The translations under genes were made by a program, and so were the position numbers. The notes beneath the pieces were generated by a model. That model ran no database searches. It was not told the origin of the DNA and worked only from the letters and a program-made list of their open reading frames with translations. This document shows, piece after piece, positions 14,290 through 20,166 of a stretch of 20,166 bases of DNA; the stretch's first letter is position 1, and each line of letters opens with the position of its first letter. This DNA is from a bacterium (GTDB lineage Bacteria > Desulfobacterota > GWC2-55-46): NCBI GenBank assembly GCA_004298725.1, contig SCQA01000042.1, forward strand, positions 1-20,166, in the 5' to 3' direction.

Positions 14290-15450
14290 TCACACCCTCT
14301 CATAAGGGTCAAAGAGTTTTTTGTATTCGTCAAGCGCGAAGCGGTCGGTCATGCCGGCGATGTAATCGCATATCACGCGGTGTTTTTCCATGCCGGCCTC
14401 TTCTATCAGCGAATGGACGCGCGGCGGCAGAAGTTTCGGCGCCCTCAGGTAAGCCTTGAAAAGCTCCTTTAAAATTCTCTCGGCCTTGTCCGCCATGCGT
14501 ATCACGCGGTGGTGATTATACAGGTTTGCCTTTAAAAACCGCTTAAGCTGTTTATTCTTCTTTTCCATCTCAGGGCTGAAACGCGCAACAGGCTTTTTTC
14601 TTGACCGCACGCTGTCAAGGCTTGATATGTTTTCTTCGGCAATGGTCTTTTCAATGGTGTCAACAAGGTCGGTCACCTGAGCGTTTATTATGCGGATGAC
14701 GGTCTGGTATTTTAGCACCCTGAAGTCCGCGTCACTGCTCAGCCGCCTTGCTTCCTCGAAGTTTTCCTGCCACAGTTCCACGCTACCGAGCAATTCAGGC
14801 GCAAGCATTTCAGATGAAAGCCCGTCGTCAATGTCGTGGTTGTTGTAGGCAATCTCGTCGGCTATGTCTACTATCTGCGCTTCAAGGCAGGCTGATTTGT
14901 CTTTTTCGTATTCGTCGTAAAGGCCCGGCCTGTCATGCTCCGAGCTGTGTTTGACTATGCCTTCGCGCACCTCCCACGTAAGGTTCAGGCCGTTAAAGGC
15001 GGGGTAGCGCTTCTCAAGCTCCTCCACTATTCGCAGGCTGTGCGCGTTATGCTCGAACCCGCCGTGGCCGGACATAAGCTCGTCAAGAACCTTTTCGCCG
15101 GAATGCCCGAACGGCGGGTGGCCGAGGTCGTGCGCCAGAGCAATGGCCTCAGAGAGGTCTTCGTTAAGGCCAAGAGCCCGCGCTATTGTCCTTGCTATCT
15201 GCGCTACTTCTATTGTGTGTGTTAGGCGCGTTCTGTAGTGGTCGCCTTCGTGGTAAACAAAGACTTGCGTCTTGTATTCAAGCCGCCTGAAAGACGACGA
15301 ATGGATTATTCTGTCTCTGTCCCTTTGAAAGGGCGTTCGGAAGGGGTGCTCCGCCTCCTTGTAGCGTCTGCCGCGCGTATTTACGCTTTTAGAGGCGTAT
15401 GGAGAGAGCCTTTGCGCTTCAAGCGTTGCAAAACCGGGCTTTTCAGTCAT
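14290..15450 (-). CDS. dgt: Deoxyguanosinetriphosphate triphosphohydrolase-like HD protein
   Basis: Dgt-type HD hydrolases remove triphosphate from dGTP or other dNTPs and so shape nucleotide pools. The 386-residue product has the family order: SSSFRRLEYKTQVF, then TRLTHTIEVAQIAR with metal ligand His78, then ALAHDLGHPPFGHSGE with the HD pair His107-Asp108. Later come DIADEIAYNNHDIDDG and a helical C-terminus ending in a DRFALDEYKKLFDP segment typical of these proteins. The ATG at 15450 follows AAGGA by seven bases; a TTG six bases earlier is less likely. TATAAT boxes lie in the 33-bp gap shared with the divergent slp gene. Substrate preference cannot be told from sequence. Confidence 0.94.
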   Translation of the reverse strand: MTEKPGFATLEAQRLSPYASKSVNTRGRRYKEAEHPFRTPFQRDRDRIIHSSSFRRLEYKTQVFVYHEGDHYRTRLTHTIEVAQIARTIARALGLNEDLSEAIALAHDLGHPPFGHSGEKVLDELMSGHGGFEHNAHSLRIVEELEKRYPAFNGLNLTWEVREGIVKHSSEHDRPGLYDEYEKDKSACLEAQIVDIADEIAYNNHDIDDGLSSEMLAPELLGSVELWQENFEEARRLSSDADFRVLKYQTVIRIINAQVTDLVDTIEKTIAEENISSLDSVRSRKKPVARFSPEMEKKNKQLKRFLKANLYNHHRVIRMADKAERILKELFKAYLRAPKLLPPRVHSLIEEAGMEKHRVICDYIAGMTDRFALDEYKKLFDPYERV

Positions 15451-15483
15451 TGACAAATCCTTGAATGATTATAAGATTATAGT

Positions 15484-15966
15484 ATGCGTTATTTCCTCGT
15501 ATTGATGCTTGCGGCACTTCTCGCCTCCTGCACTCCGGTAATATCCAAGGGCGTTTTAAAGGAAGTTGAGCGCGGCATTACGGTTGACATGGTTCAAAAA
15601 GACCCCGCCGCTTTTACAGGGCGAAAAACGCTCTGGGGCGGAGTGATAATCGCATCCGAGAATCTTGAAAACTTTACGCGAATTGAAGTCCTTGAAACCG
15701 GCCTCGCATGGGACCTAACCCCGCATACCGAAGATTACGGCGCGTCAAAGGGCAGGTTTTTAATCGACGCTACAGGCTACCTTGACACCGCCATATTCAA
15801 AAAAGGCAAAAAACTTACAACCGCGGGAACGGTTAACGGCATAATAGTAAAGAAGATAGGAAAGATGGACTATGCCTACCCTATAATAACGCCCATTGAA
15901 ATGAGGCTCTTTGAACCGCCGCCCCTGCCGCCGCCGTCAATCTTTTATTTGCAGACGCCGTATTAG
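15484..15966 (+). CDS. slp: Slp-family outer membrane lipoprotein
   Basis: This 160-residue precursor has a type II signal peptide and a lipobox ending LLASC, so Cys16 would be lipidated and the protein anchored in the outer membrane. The body shows Slp-family features: VQKDPAAFTGRKTLWGGVII near the start, then IEVLETGLAWDLTP, GRFLIDATGYLD and PIITPIEMRLFEPPP. E. coli Slp is induced by starvation or stationary phase, and the molecular role of the family is unclear. No ribosome site precedes the ATG, and AT-rich -10-like boxes end just before it, so a very short leader is possible. It is divergent from dgt with only 33 bp between start codons. Confidence 0.88.
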   Translation: MRYFLVLMLAALLASCTPVISKGVLKEVERGITVDMVQKDPAAFTGRKTLWGGVIIASENLENFTRIEVLETGLAWDLTPHTEDYGASKGRFLIDATGYLDTAIFKKGKKLTTAGTVNGIIVKKIGKMDYAYPIITPIEMRLFEPPPLPPPSIFYLQTPY

Positions 15967-16251
15967 AAGTTTGTCTTTTGAGAAACAACCTATCCTTGAT
16001 AATAAACTTTTCCTAAAACTTCCGTCGTTCCGGCACTGAGCGCTGTAGCTTGTTCATGGACGCTTGAGCGTCCCCAGAACCAATGGAGGCGCGTTCCCAC
16101 GCTGGAGCGTATAAACGATAACGGCTGGTAAAACTTACCCCCCCTTCTTAGTTTAAGAGGGGGTTTCTCAAAATCCCCCGCCACATTTAGAAAAGGGGAA
16201 AATGCCTCCTAACGCCATGCCACTGCAGTGGCTACGCATAAAAGGCAAGCC
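15967..16251. repeat. Repeat-containing gap between slp and the small queC-linked gene
   Basis: No gene is seen. The stretch has a degenerate CGTTCCCACGC-type repeat (16091-16110) and GGACGCTTGAGCGTCC (a 6-bp palindrome near 16058). A CCCCCCTTCTTAGTTTAAG-AGGGGG-TTT hairpin (about 16140-16167) could end slp transcription. Confidence 0.45.
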
Positions 16252-16392
16252 TTATTCCTTCGGGCCGCAACCGTCCTTTACTCCCTTAAGAAAATCCATA
16301 TACTCGTCGTAATACTCGTCCGTCAGGTCCATGAGGTCTTTGCCTTCGGTGTCTATCTTCTTTTTTATCTGAAGGTATTGAATGAATGTCAT
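16252..16392 (-). CDS. 46-residue acidic protein linked to queC
   Basis: This short frame starts MTFIQYLQIKKKID and ends GVKDGCGPKE. It is rich in Asp, Glu, Tyr and Met (LMDLTDEYYDEYMDFL) and has a single cysteine four residues from the end. There are no membrane segments. It is supported by an excellent ribosome site (AGAGGAG six bases before the ATG) that overlaps the queC stop codon. Only 10 bases separate the two genes, so coupling with queC is likely. I do not recognise the family. A role in queuosine synthesis is only guilt by association. Confidence 0.72.
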   Translation of the reverse strand: MTFIQYLQIKKKIDTEGKDLMDLTDEYYDEYMDFLKGVKDGCGPKE

Positions 16393-16402
16393 GTTATCTC
16401 CT

Positions 16403-17071
16403 CTAAAAGTTTCTGTAAGTCAGCGGGTCCGGCACCCCGGCTTCTTTAAACCCGCGAAGCCTTAAAAGGCATGAGTCACAGCTTCCGCAGGCAATGTCCT
16501 GGTCTTTATAGCAAGACCATGTTAAATGAAAAGGGGTTTTTAAGGCAACGCCTTTCTTAACTATATCTGATTTTCGCATTTTAATAAGCGGCGTAATTAT
16601 TTTTATGCCGGAGCCGGGCTTTGTGCCAAGCGTCGCTGTTTTTTCAAACGCGTCAAAGAATTCTCTTCTGCAATCAGGATAACCTGAAAAGTCCTCTTCA
16701 ACCGCGCCGATATAAATATCTTTCGCGCCGAGAACCTCGGCCCATGAAACCGCGATGCAAAGAAGATGAGCGTTCCTGAACGGCACGTAGGTTATAGGAA
16801 TGTCCGTTCTCGAAACATCACCCTTTGGAACGTCAATTTTTTTGTCCGTAAGCGCGGAGCCGCCGATTTCATTAAGGTACGCAATATCCGCTATAAGGCG
16901 TTTTTTTATGCCGTAATAATCCGCAACGGCTGTAAACGCGCTAAGCTCGCGCCCTTGCGTCCTCTGGCCGTAGTTTACATGCAAAAACGCCGCGCTTCCC
17001 GCGTTGACTGCCACCCCTGCCGTTACTGCGCTGTCAAGGCCGCCGCTTACAAGCACAACTGAATCAATCAT
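16403..17071 (-). CDS. queC: 7-cyano-7-deazaguanine synthase
   Basis: QueC converts 7-carboxy-7-deazaguanine to preQ0 using ATP and ammonia, a step in queuosine tRNA modification. The 222-residue product has the PP-loop SGGLDS (9-14), HVNYGQRT and the YVPFRNAHLL block. A zinc site near the C-terminus comprises Cys187, Cys195, Cys198 and Cys201 (SCYKDQDIACGSCDSC). Length and motif order match the family. No Shine-Dalgarno sequence precedes the ATG, where the leader is very AT-rich. Other que genes are not in the window. A 46-codon gene follows immediately. Confidence 0.95.
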   Translation of the reverse strand: MIDSVVLVSGGLDSAVTAGVAVNAGSAAFLHVNYGQRTQGRELSAFTAVADYYGIKKRLIADIAYLNEIGGSALTDKKIDVPKGDVSRTDIPITYVPFRNAHLLCIAVSWAEVLGAKDIYIGAVEEDFSGYPDCRREFFDAFEKTATLGTKPGSGIKIITPLIKMRKSDIVKKGVALKTPFHLTWSCYKDQDIACGSCDSCLLRLRGFKEAGVPDPLTYRNF

Positions 17072-17171
17072 TTTGTAATTTAACCATATTCAAGATGTTT
17101 CTTACAAGGTCATTTTTTGCAATATCAGGCAAATGAGGGAAAAAGACGATTTTCATTATGTAACTTAAGAC

Positions 17172-17206
17172 GTTTCATCTTTGAAAAATGTTTCAATTTT
17201 GAATCA
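17172..17206. promoter_or_regulatory. Two palindromic upstream activator sites (A and B)
   Basis: GTTTCA-TCTT-TGAAAA (17172-17187) and TGTTTCA-ATTT-TGAATCA (17189-17206) share the layout TTTCA-N4-TGAA. Their centres are 18 bp apart, nearly two helical turns, and about 196 and 178 bp upstream of the predicted sigma-54 start. Confidence 0.55.
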
Positions 17207-17256
17207 TAATTATAACTACTTGTTTTTTAAAGATAAAATTTTACTACGCTTAAATT

Positions 17257-17273
17257 TGTTTCATATATGAACA
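17257..17273. promoter_or_regulatory. Third palindromic upstream activator site (C)
   Basis: TGTTTCA-TATA-TGAACA has the same TTTCA-N4-TGAA core as sites A and B. It lies about 110 bp upstream of the predicted sigma-54 start, a usual enhancer distance. Confidence 0.55.
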
Positions 17274-17348
17274 TAAATGGTGATTTTTAAAAATGCCTAT
17301 GCGCGCAGTTTATTATTAAAAATCAATATGTTATAATTATTATGTATG

Positions 17349-17365
17349 TTGGCACGATACTTGAA
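17349..17365 (+). promoter_or_regulatory. Sigma-54 (-24/-12) promoter
   Basis: TTGGCACGATACTTGAA matches the RpoN consensus TGGCACG-N4-TTGC with one change (TTGA). The GG at 17351-17352 is 10 bases from GA at 17363-17364, which is the required spacing. Transcription should start near 17375, about 54 bases before the first small ORF. The distal palindromes and the sigma-54 activator gene downstream support it. Confidence 0.7.
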
Positions 17366-17428
17366 TATACACATAGCAGGATTTAGATTAGTTCTGAATA
17401 AAATCTTATTGCAAAGGAGGGAGAGATT

Positions 17429-17533
17429 ATGAAAGACATGATACTTATATGGGAAACAGCTGTTATCGTTGCCGGCATGACTCTCTTTGTCCTTGCAAAT
17501 ATCGCCCAATCGCACAGGTTACTGCCGCTGTAA
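17429..17533 (+). CDS. 34-residue hydrophobic micropeptide 1
   Basis: The product is 34 residues: a short acidic start (MKDM), a hydrophobic stretch from about residue 5 to 25 (ILIWETAVIVAGMTLFVLA), and a polar, basic tail (QSHRLLPL). It reads as a single-pass inner-membrane peptide. A very strong ribosome site (AAAGGAGGGAGAG) lies seven bases upstream, and it is the first ORF after the sigma-54 promoter. I know no homologue. Possible roles are a membrane-complex modulator, a small accessory subunit, or a membrane-active peptide; none can be chosen from sequence. Confidence 0.68.
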   Translation: MKDMILIWETAVIVAGMTLFVLANIAQSHRLLPL

Positions 17534-17571
17534 AAAAATAGCAAACCTCTAAGGGTCTTCTAATCTCTAAC

Positions 17572-17649
17572 ATGTATAATGGAACTGTAAGAGATGAATT
17601 ATCACAAAAGCTAATAACGGTTTTTGAACACTTTAAAAAGGAGCAATAA
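17572..17649 (+). CDS. Possible 25-residue micropeptide 2
   Basis: MYNGTVRDELSQKLITVFEH-FKKEQ is a charged, helix-prone peptide. There is no clear ribosome site, but its TAA stop is separated by a single base from the ATG of the next small ORF. The ribosome site of that ORF lies inside this frame, so it could act as a coupled leader. It may be chance. Confidence 0.3.
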   Translation: MYNGTVRDELSQKLITVFEHFKKEQ

Positions 17650-17650
17650 A

Positions 17651-17743
17651 ATGGAAAAGATACTCAGCAAAGTAAACGCATTGGCGATAATAGGCAACGT
17701 TCTTCTTGCCGCGGGTGTAACTTCAGTAGTAGGCATATTCTAA
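17651..17743 (+). CDS. 30-residue hydrophobic micropeptide 3
   Basis: The peptide begins MEKILSKVN and continues as an uncharged hydrophobic helix (ALAIIGNVLLAAGVTSVVGIF) to the C-terminus. This suggests membrane insertion with the N-terminus in the cytoplasm. AAAAAGGAG lies seven bases before the ATG. It is followed within 17 bp by a hairpin and T-run, so it is the last ORF of the sigma-54 unit. Family unknown. Like micropeptide 1, it is below usual gene-calling length limits. Confidence 0.62.
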   Translation: MEKILSKVNALAIIGNVLLAAGVTSVVGIF

Positions 17744-17759
17744 ATAAAACCGCAAAGGC

Positions 17760-17798
17760 GGGCTTCGCATTAGCAGAAACGCTCTTGCGAAGCCCTTT
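17760..17798 (+). terminator. Terminator of the micropeptide unit
   Basis: GGGCTTCGCA (17760-17769) and TGCGAAGCCC (17786-17795) form a perfect 10-bp stem with a 16-base loop, followed by only three T. Termination may therefore be partial. Confidence 0.6.
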
Positions 17799-17944
17799 AG
17801 CGGCAATAGAAAGACCTTCTTGCTCAAATAAATATACACATATTAGAAAATACGCGCGGCAATTTTAAGCATAAATACGGCCGCGTTTAAAAAACTTCCG
17901 CATCTCACACCACTAAAGCCCATCCTTGAGACCCTCTCTCGACC

Positions 17945-17975
17945 CTGCCATCTTATAAAGATGGCAGGTTTTTTT
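17945..17975 (+). terminator. Strong Rho-independent terminator upstream of the activator gene
   Basis: CTGCCATCTT and AAGATGGCAG form a perfect 10-bp stem with loop ATA, followed by G and seven T. It isolates the activator gene from upstream transcription. What it terminates is unclear: either read-through from the micropeptides or a short RNA starting after 17800. The 17799-17944 stretch has no ORF. Confidence 0.85.
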
Positions 17976-17992
17976 ACGTTCAATATCAGAGA

Positions 17993-18029
17993 TGTTTCAA
18001 AATGAAAACAATGGTTCATTTTGTAACAT
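17993..18029. promoter_or_regulatory. Palindromes (D and E) in the activator gene promoter
   Basis: TGTTTCA-AAA-TGAAAACA (17993-18010) and ATGGTTCA-TTT-TGTAACAT (18011-18029) resemble the upstream activator sites, with a 3-bp instead of 4-bp spacer. They sit just ahead of or over the -35 region, which suggests autoregulation by the activator. Confidence 0.45.
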
Positions 18030-18048
18030 TTATCATGTTTTTTCAGCC

Positions 18049-18054
18049 TATAAT
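18049..18054 (+). promoter_or_regulatory. -10 box of the activator gene
   Basis: TATAAT lies 30 bp ahead of the ATG. No good -35 is present; ACATTT at 17-bp spacing is weak. That fits a regulated promoter next to palindrome E. Confidence 0.5.
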
Positions 18055-18083
18055 ATCGTATACTTTAAAAAACAGAGGGGCGT

Positions 18084-19508
18084 ATGGCGGAAAATACTAA
18101 TACTAAAGAAACAACAGACTTCGAGGACGATATAGCCGTTGGCGCGATAACTACACAACCGGACTTTAACGCCGCGCTTGAGCTGAACAGCGACACTATA
18201 CTTAACAGCATAGCCGACGGGGTTGTGGTAATAGGCCTTGACCATCGTATACTTTTTGTCAACCGCGCGGCCCTTGAAATAATGGGCAAGTCAGGCAAAG
18301 ATGAAATCCTTCGCGGGCGCAAATGCGCCGAGCTTTTGGGGCATTCGGGTTGCACGCTCGGGTGTTTGCTTAACACTACTCTTAAAACCGGCGAACACCT
18401 CTACAATTACGAGGCGCTGTATGAAAAGGCCGGCAGAAATATGACGCTAAGCATAAATACCGCGTTATTAAAAGATAAGGACAACAAGGTCATAGGCGGC
18501 ATTGAAATTTTCAGGGACGTTTCTCTCATAAAAGAACTTAAAGACGAACTGAAGGACAAGTATTCCTTTGAAAATATAGCTGGCAAAAACTTCCGTATGC
18601 ACGAGGTGTACGAGCTTTTAAAAGAAGTCGCGCCAACGCGCTCAGCCGTGCTGATAGAAGGAGAGACAGGCACGGGCAAAGAGCTTATCGCCAACGCCAT
18701 ACACCGCAACTCGCCGCGCTTCGGCGATTCGTTTATAAAGGTGAACTGCGCCGCGCTCTCGGAGGGGCTTCTTGAAAGCGAGCTTTTCGGCCACGTTAAA
18801 GGCGCGTTTACAGGGGCTATAGCGGACAAATCCGGCAGGTTCGAGCTTGCCGACAACGGCACGCTTTTTCTTGACGAAGTCGGCGACATAAGCCCGGCAA
18901 CGCAGGTAAAACTTCTGCGCGTTCTGCAGGAGGGCGAATTCGAGCGCGTGGGCGGCACAAAAACAATAAAAGTAAACGTCCGCATAGTTACCGCCACCAA
19001 CAAAGACCTTAAGGCCGCGGTAGAGGCCGGAGAATTCCGCGAAGACCTGTACTACCGGCTGAAGGTTGTTCCCATACGCCTTCCGGCGCTTCGTGAAAGA
19101 AAGGACGACATACCGCTTCTGGTAAAGCACTTCATCCGCAAGTTCAACGCGGAAATGGCCATGGACGTTACTAATATTTCGCCTTCCGCAATGGAGCTTT
19201 TAATGGCGTACAATTACCCGGGCAACATCCGCGAGCTTGAACACGTTATAGAGCACGCGTTCGTAAGGTGTCAGGGCAAAACAATAAACCCTGAACACCT
19301 GCCCGGAGACTTGCAAGTAAACGACATGGTGACAAGGGCGCTAAGTCAGAGCGAGCCGCTTAAATCGCTTGAAAGGGAGATGATACTTAAAACCCTTGAC
19401 GAAACTAAATGGAAGTACACCGAGTGCGCGAGGAAGCTCAAAATGAGCAGAACAACGCTTTGGAGAAGGATGAAGGAACTCTCTATCGCAAAAAAAAGCG
19501 CGGCGTAA
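18084..19508 (+). CDS. Sigma-54-dependent transcriptional activator (PAS-AAA+-Fis)
   Basis: This 474-residue NtrC-family activator has no receiver domain. A PAS domain (about residues 32-150) carries an unusual Cys81-x8-Cys90-x3-Cys94 motif that could bind metal or sense redox state. The AAA+ domain (about 163-395) has Walker A GETGTGKE (193-200), the sigma-54 contact loop GAFTGA (240-245), Walker B LFLDEVGD (261-268) and the arginine region FREDLYYRL. A Fis-type helix-turn-helix (about 430-470, YTECARKLKMSRTTLWRRM) binds DNA. AGAGGGG precedes the ATG. It uses ATP to open RNA polymerase-sigma-54 complexes. The nearby sigma-54 promoter with three palindromes is its most likely target, and similar palindromes in its own promoter suggest autoregulation. 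Confidence 0.94.
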   Translation: MAENTNTKETTDFEDDIAVGAITTQPDFNAALELNSDTILNSIADGVVVIGLDHRILFVNRAALEIMGKSGKDEILRGRKCAELLGHSGCTLGCLLNTTLKTGEHLYNYEALYEKAGRNMTLSINTALLKDKDNKVIGGIEIFRDVSLIKELKDELKDKYSFENIAGKNFRMHEVYELLKEVAPTRSAVLIEGETGTGKELIANAIHRNSPRFGDSFIKVNCAALSEGLLESELFGHVKGAFTGAIADKSGRFELADNGTLFLDEVGDISPATQVKLLRVLQEGEFERVGGTKTIKVNVRIVTATNKDLKAAVEAGEFREDLYYRLKVVPIRLPALRERKDDIPLLVKHFIRKFNAEMAMDVTNISPSAMELLMAYNYPGNIRELEHVIEHAFVRCQGKTINPEHLPGDLQVNDMVTRALSQSEPLKSLEREMILKTLDETKWKYTECARKLKMSRTTLWRRMKELSIAKKSAA

Positions 19509-19589
19509 TGTTGTGGCATCCATACAAGCATATCAATATTCAACACCACTCGTTTTTACTGCCACGCCGAAGGGTTTAGGCTACGTCTC

Positions 19590-19614
19590 CCCATGTGGCA
19601 CTACACGGGTTTTT
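19590..19614 (+). terminator. Possible weak terminator after the activator gene
   Basis: CCC-AT-GTG pairs with CAC-GGG around a 6-base loop with a 2-base bulge, followed by TTTTT. It is the only terminator-like structure in the 171-bp gap after the stop codon. Confidence 0.3.
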
Positions 19615-19679
19615 AAATAACAAAAAACTTCCTTTAAAACTTCGCTTATAATCTCCGTATTCTGCCTGCGCGCGTTACG

Positions 19680-20166
19680 CTACTCTTCTTTGAATATTTC
19701 AGCCTCGAAAGTAAATATGGTGGCGCCTTGTTTCCAGTCATCGGGCTTCAGTCCGGCCTTCAGGCAAGTTTGCTCTAAAAATTTTATCCGGTCGTAATGA
19801 TGCTCGGTTGCGACTTGCGGCAAAAGCACGCCGCGCTGTCTGCCTTTTGTTATATAAAGCCCGTGCCTGCCTATTTGTATCTCTGATACGTCCTTTGTTT
19901 CTTTTAAAGGCGTCAGGACGGATATTTCAATTTTAATATCAGCCAGCTCGTCAGACTGAACGGCTATAAAGCGCGGGTCTTGCGACGATGCGGCCACGGC
20001 CATGTCAATTATGGTTTTGTAGAGCGGGCTTGGCGAAGCAAATACGCCGATGCACCCGCGTAGGCCTTTATTTTTACTGAGCGTTACGAACGCGCCGCTG
20101 TCCGATAAAAGCGCCGGCTCGGTGATATTTACAACCGGCTTTTTACCTTCGCGCACGTACAGCTCA
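19680..20166 (-). CDS. AMMECR1-domain protein (AmmeMemoRadiSam protein A), 5' end cut by window edge
   Basis: The frame is open to the right edge, where residues ELYVREGKKPVV precede the first in-window GTG (20156), so the true start lies outside. About 162 residues are visible. The AMMECR1 signature is clear: SGAFVTLSKNKGLRGCIG with the conserved RGCIG, then AAVAASSQDPRF-type wording, IKIEISVLTPLKE, GRHGLYITKGRQRGVLLPQVA and a C-terminal KPDDW segment. In bacteria it often accompanies a Memo-like protein and a radical SAM enzyme. The function is not established. About 25 N-terminal residues are missing. Upstream partners would lie beyond the window. Confidence 0.92.
   Translation of the reverse strand, partial: ELYVREGKKPVVNITEPALLSDSGAFVTLSKNKGLRGCIGVFASPSPLYKTIIDMAVAASSQDPRFIAVQSDELADIKIEISVLTPLKETKDVSEIQIGRHGLYITKGRQRGVLLPQVATEHHYDRIKFLEQTCLKAGLKPDDWKQGATIFTFEAEIFKEE

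Noticed and set aside
17072..17171. preQ1 riboswitch ahead of queC
   Set aside because: The leader is AT-rich, with no hairpin-plus-A-rich-tail arrangement that I can fit to a preQ1 aptamer.
18407..19130. 198- and 162-codon minus-strand ORFs opposite the sigma-54 activator
   Set aside because: Both mirror the AAA+ coding sequence, whose motifs are unambiguous on the plus strand.

Overview
The window looks like a chromosomal segment (moderate GC) from a Gram-negative, anaerobic or microaerobic, respiring bacterium. Supporting points are an outer-membrane Slp-type lipoprotein, a c-type cytochrome, a heme-copper oxidase-like subunit with heme O synthase, a giant 2-hydroxyacyl-CoA dehydratase activase-like protein, sigma-54 control and a selenocysteine tRNA. 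This mix fits Desulfobacterota- or Nitrospirota-like lineages, but the window holds no phylogenetic marker I can place with certainty.

Layout. 1-6153 (minus strand): truA (cut by the left edge), a 140-bp hairpin element with terminal inverted repeats, asd, and a 1409-residue protein with two activase modules. 6534-9326 (minus strand): a small cytochrome c with its own promoter, ctaB, and a 12-helix heme-copper oxidase-like protein. A 125-bp divergent region with a TGAC-N4-GTCA palindrome separates these from a plus-strand series at 9452-12011: an Nfu scaffold domain, a 2[4Fe-4S] ferredoxin, a four-helix protein resembling the last third of the oxidase subunit, a DUF1858 protein, a stand-alone ScdA/RIC N-terminal domain, and an Mrp/ApbC Fe-S carrier. 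Together these suggest an Fe-S assembly or repair and redox-stress (possibly nitric oxide) module. That functional link is inference.

12012-13427 is a gene-poor island. It holds dispersed hairpin repeats, a second inverted-repeat element, selC (tRNA-Sec), and a self-contained non-coding RNA unit of about 310 nt with promoter, a 15-of-16-bp closing helix and terminator. I could not assign this RNA to any family. 13428-14083 is a PIN/ribbon-helix-helix toxin-antitoxin pair. dgt and slp then diverge from a 33-bp gap, followed by queC with a 46-codon gene just downstream.

17072-19508 looks like a small sigma-54 regulon. Three palindromic TTTCA-N4-TGAA(A) sites sit 110-196 bp upstream of a -24/-12 promoter. 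That promoter drives two or three tiny ORFs (34, 25 and 30 residues, two of them hydrophobic), which end at a hairpin. Beyond a second terminator lies a PAS-AAA-Fis sigma-54 activator whose own upstream region carries similar palindromes. The window ends inside an AMMECR1-domain gene. The most promising undescribed items are the micropeptide regulon, the orphan structured RNA, and the oxidase/mini-oxidase/Fe-S repair cluster.
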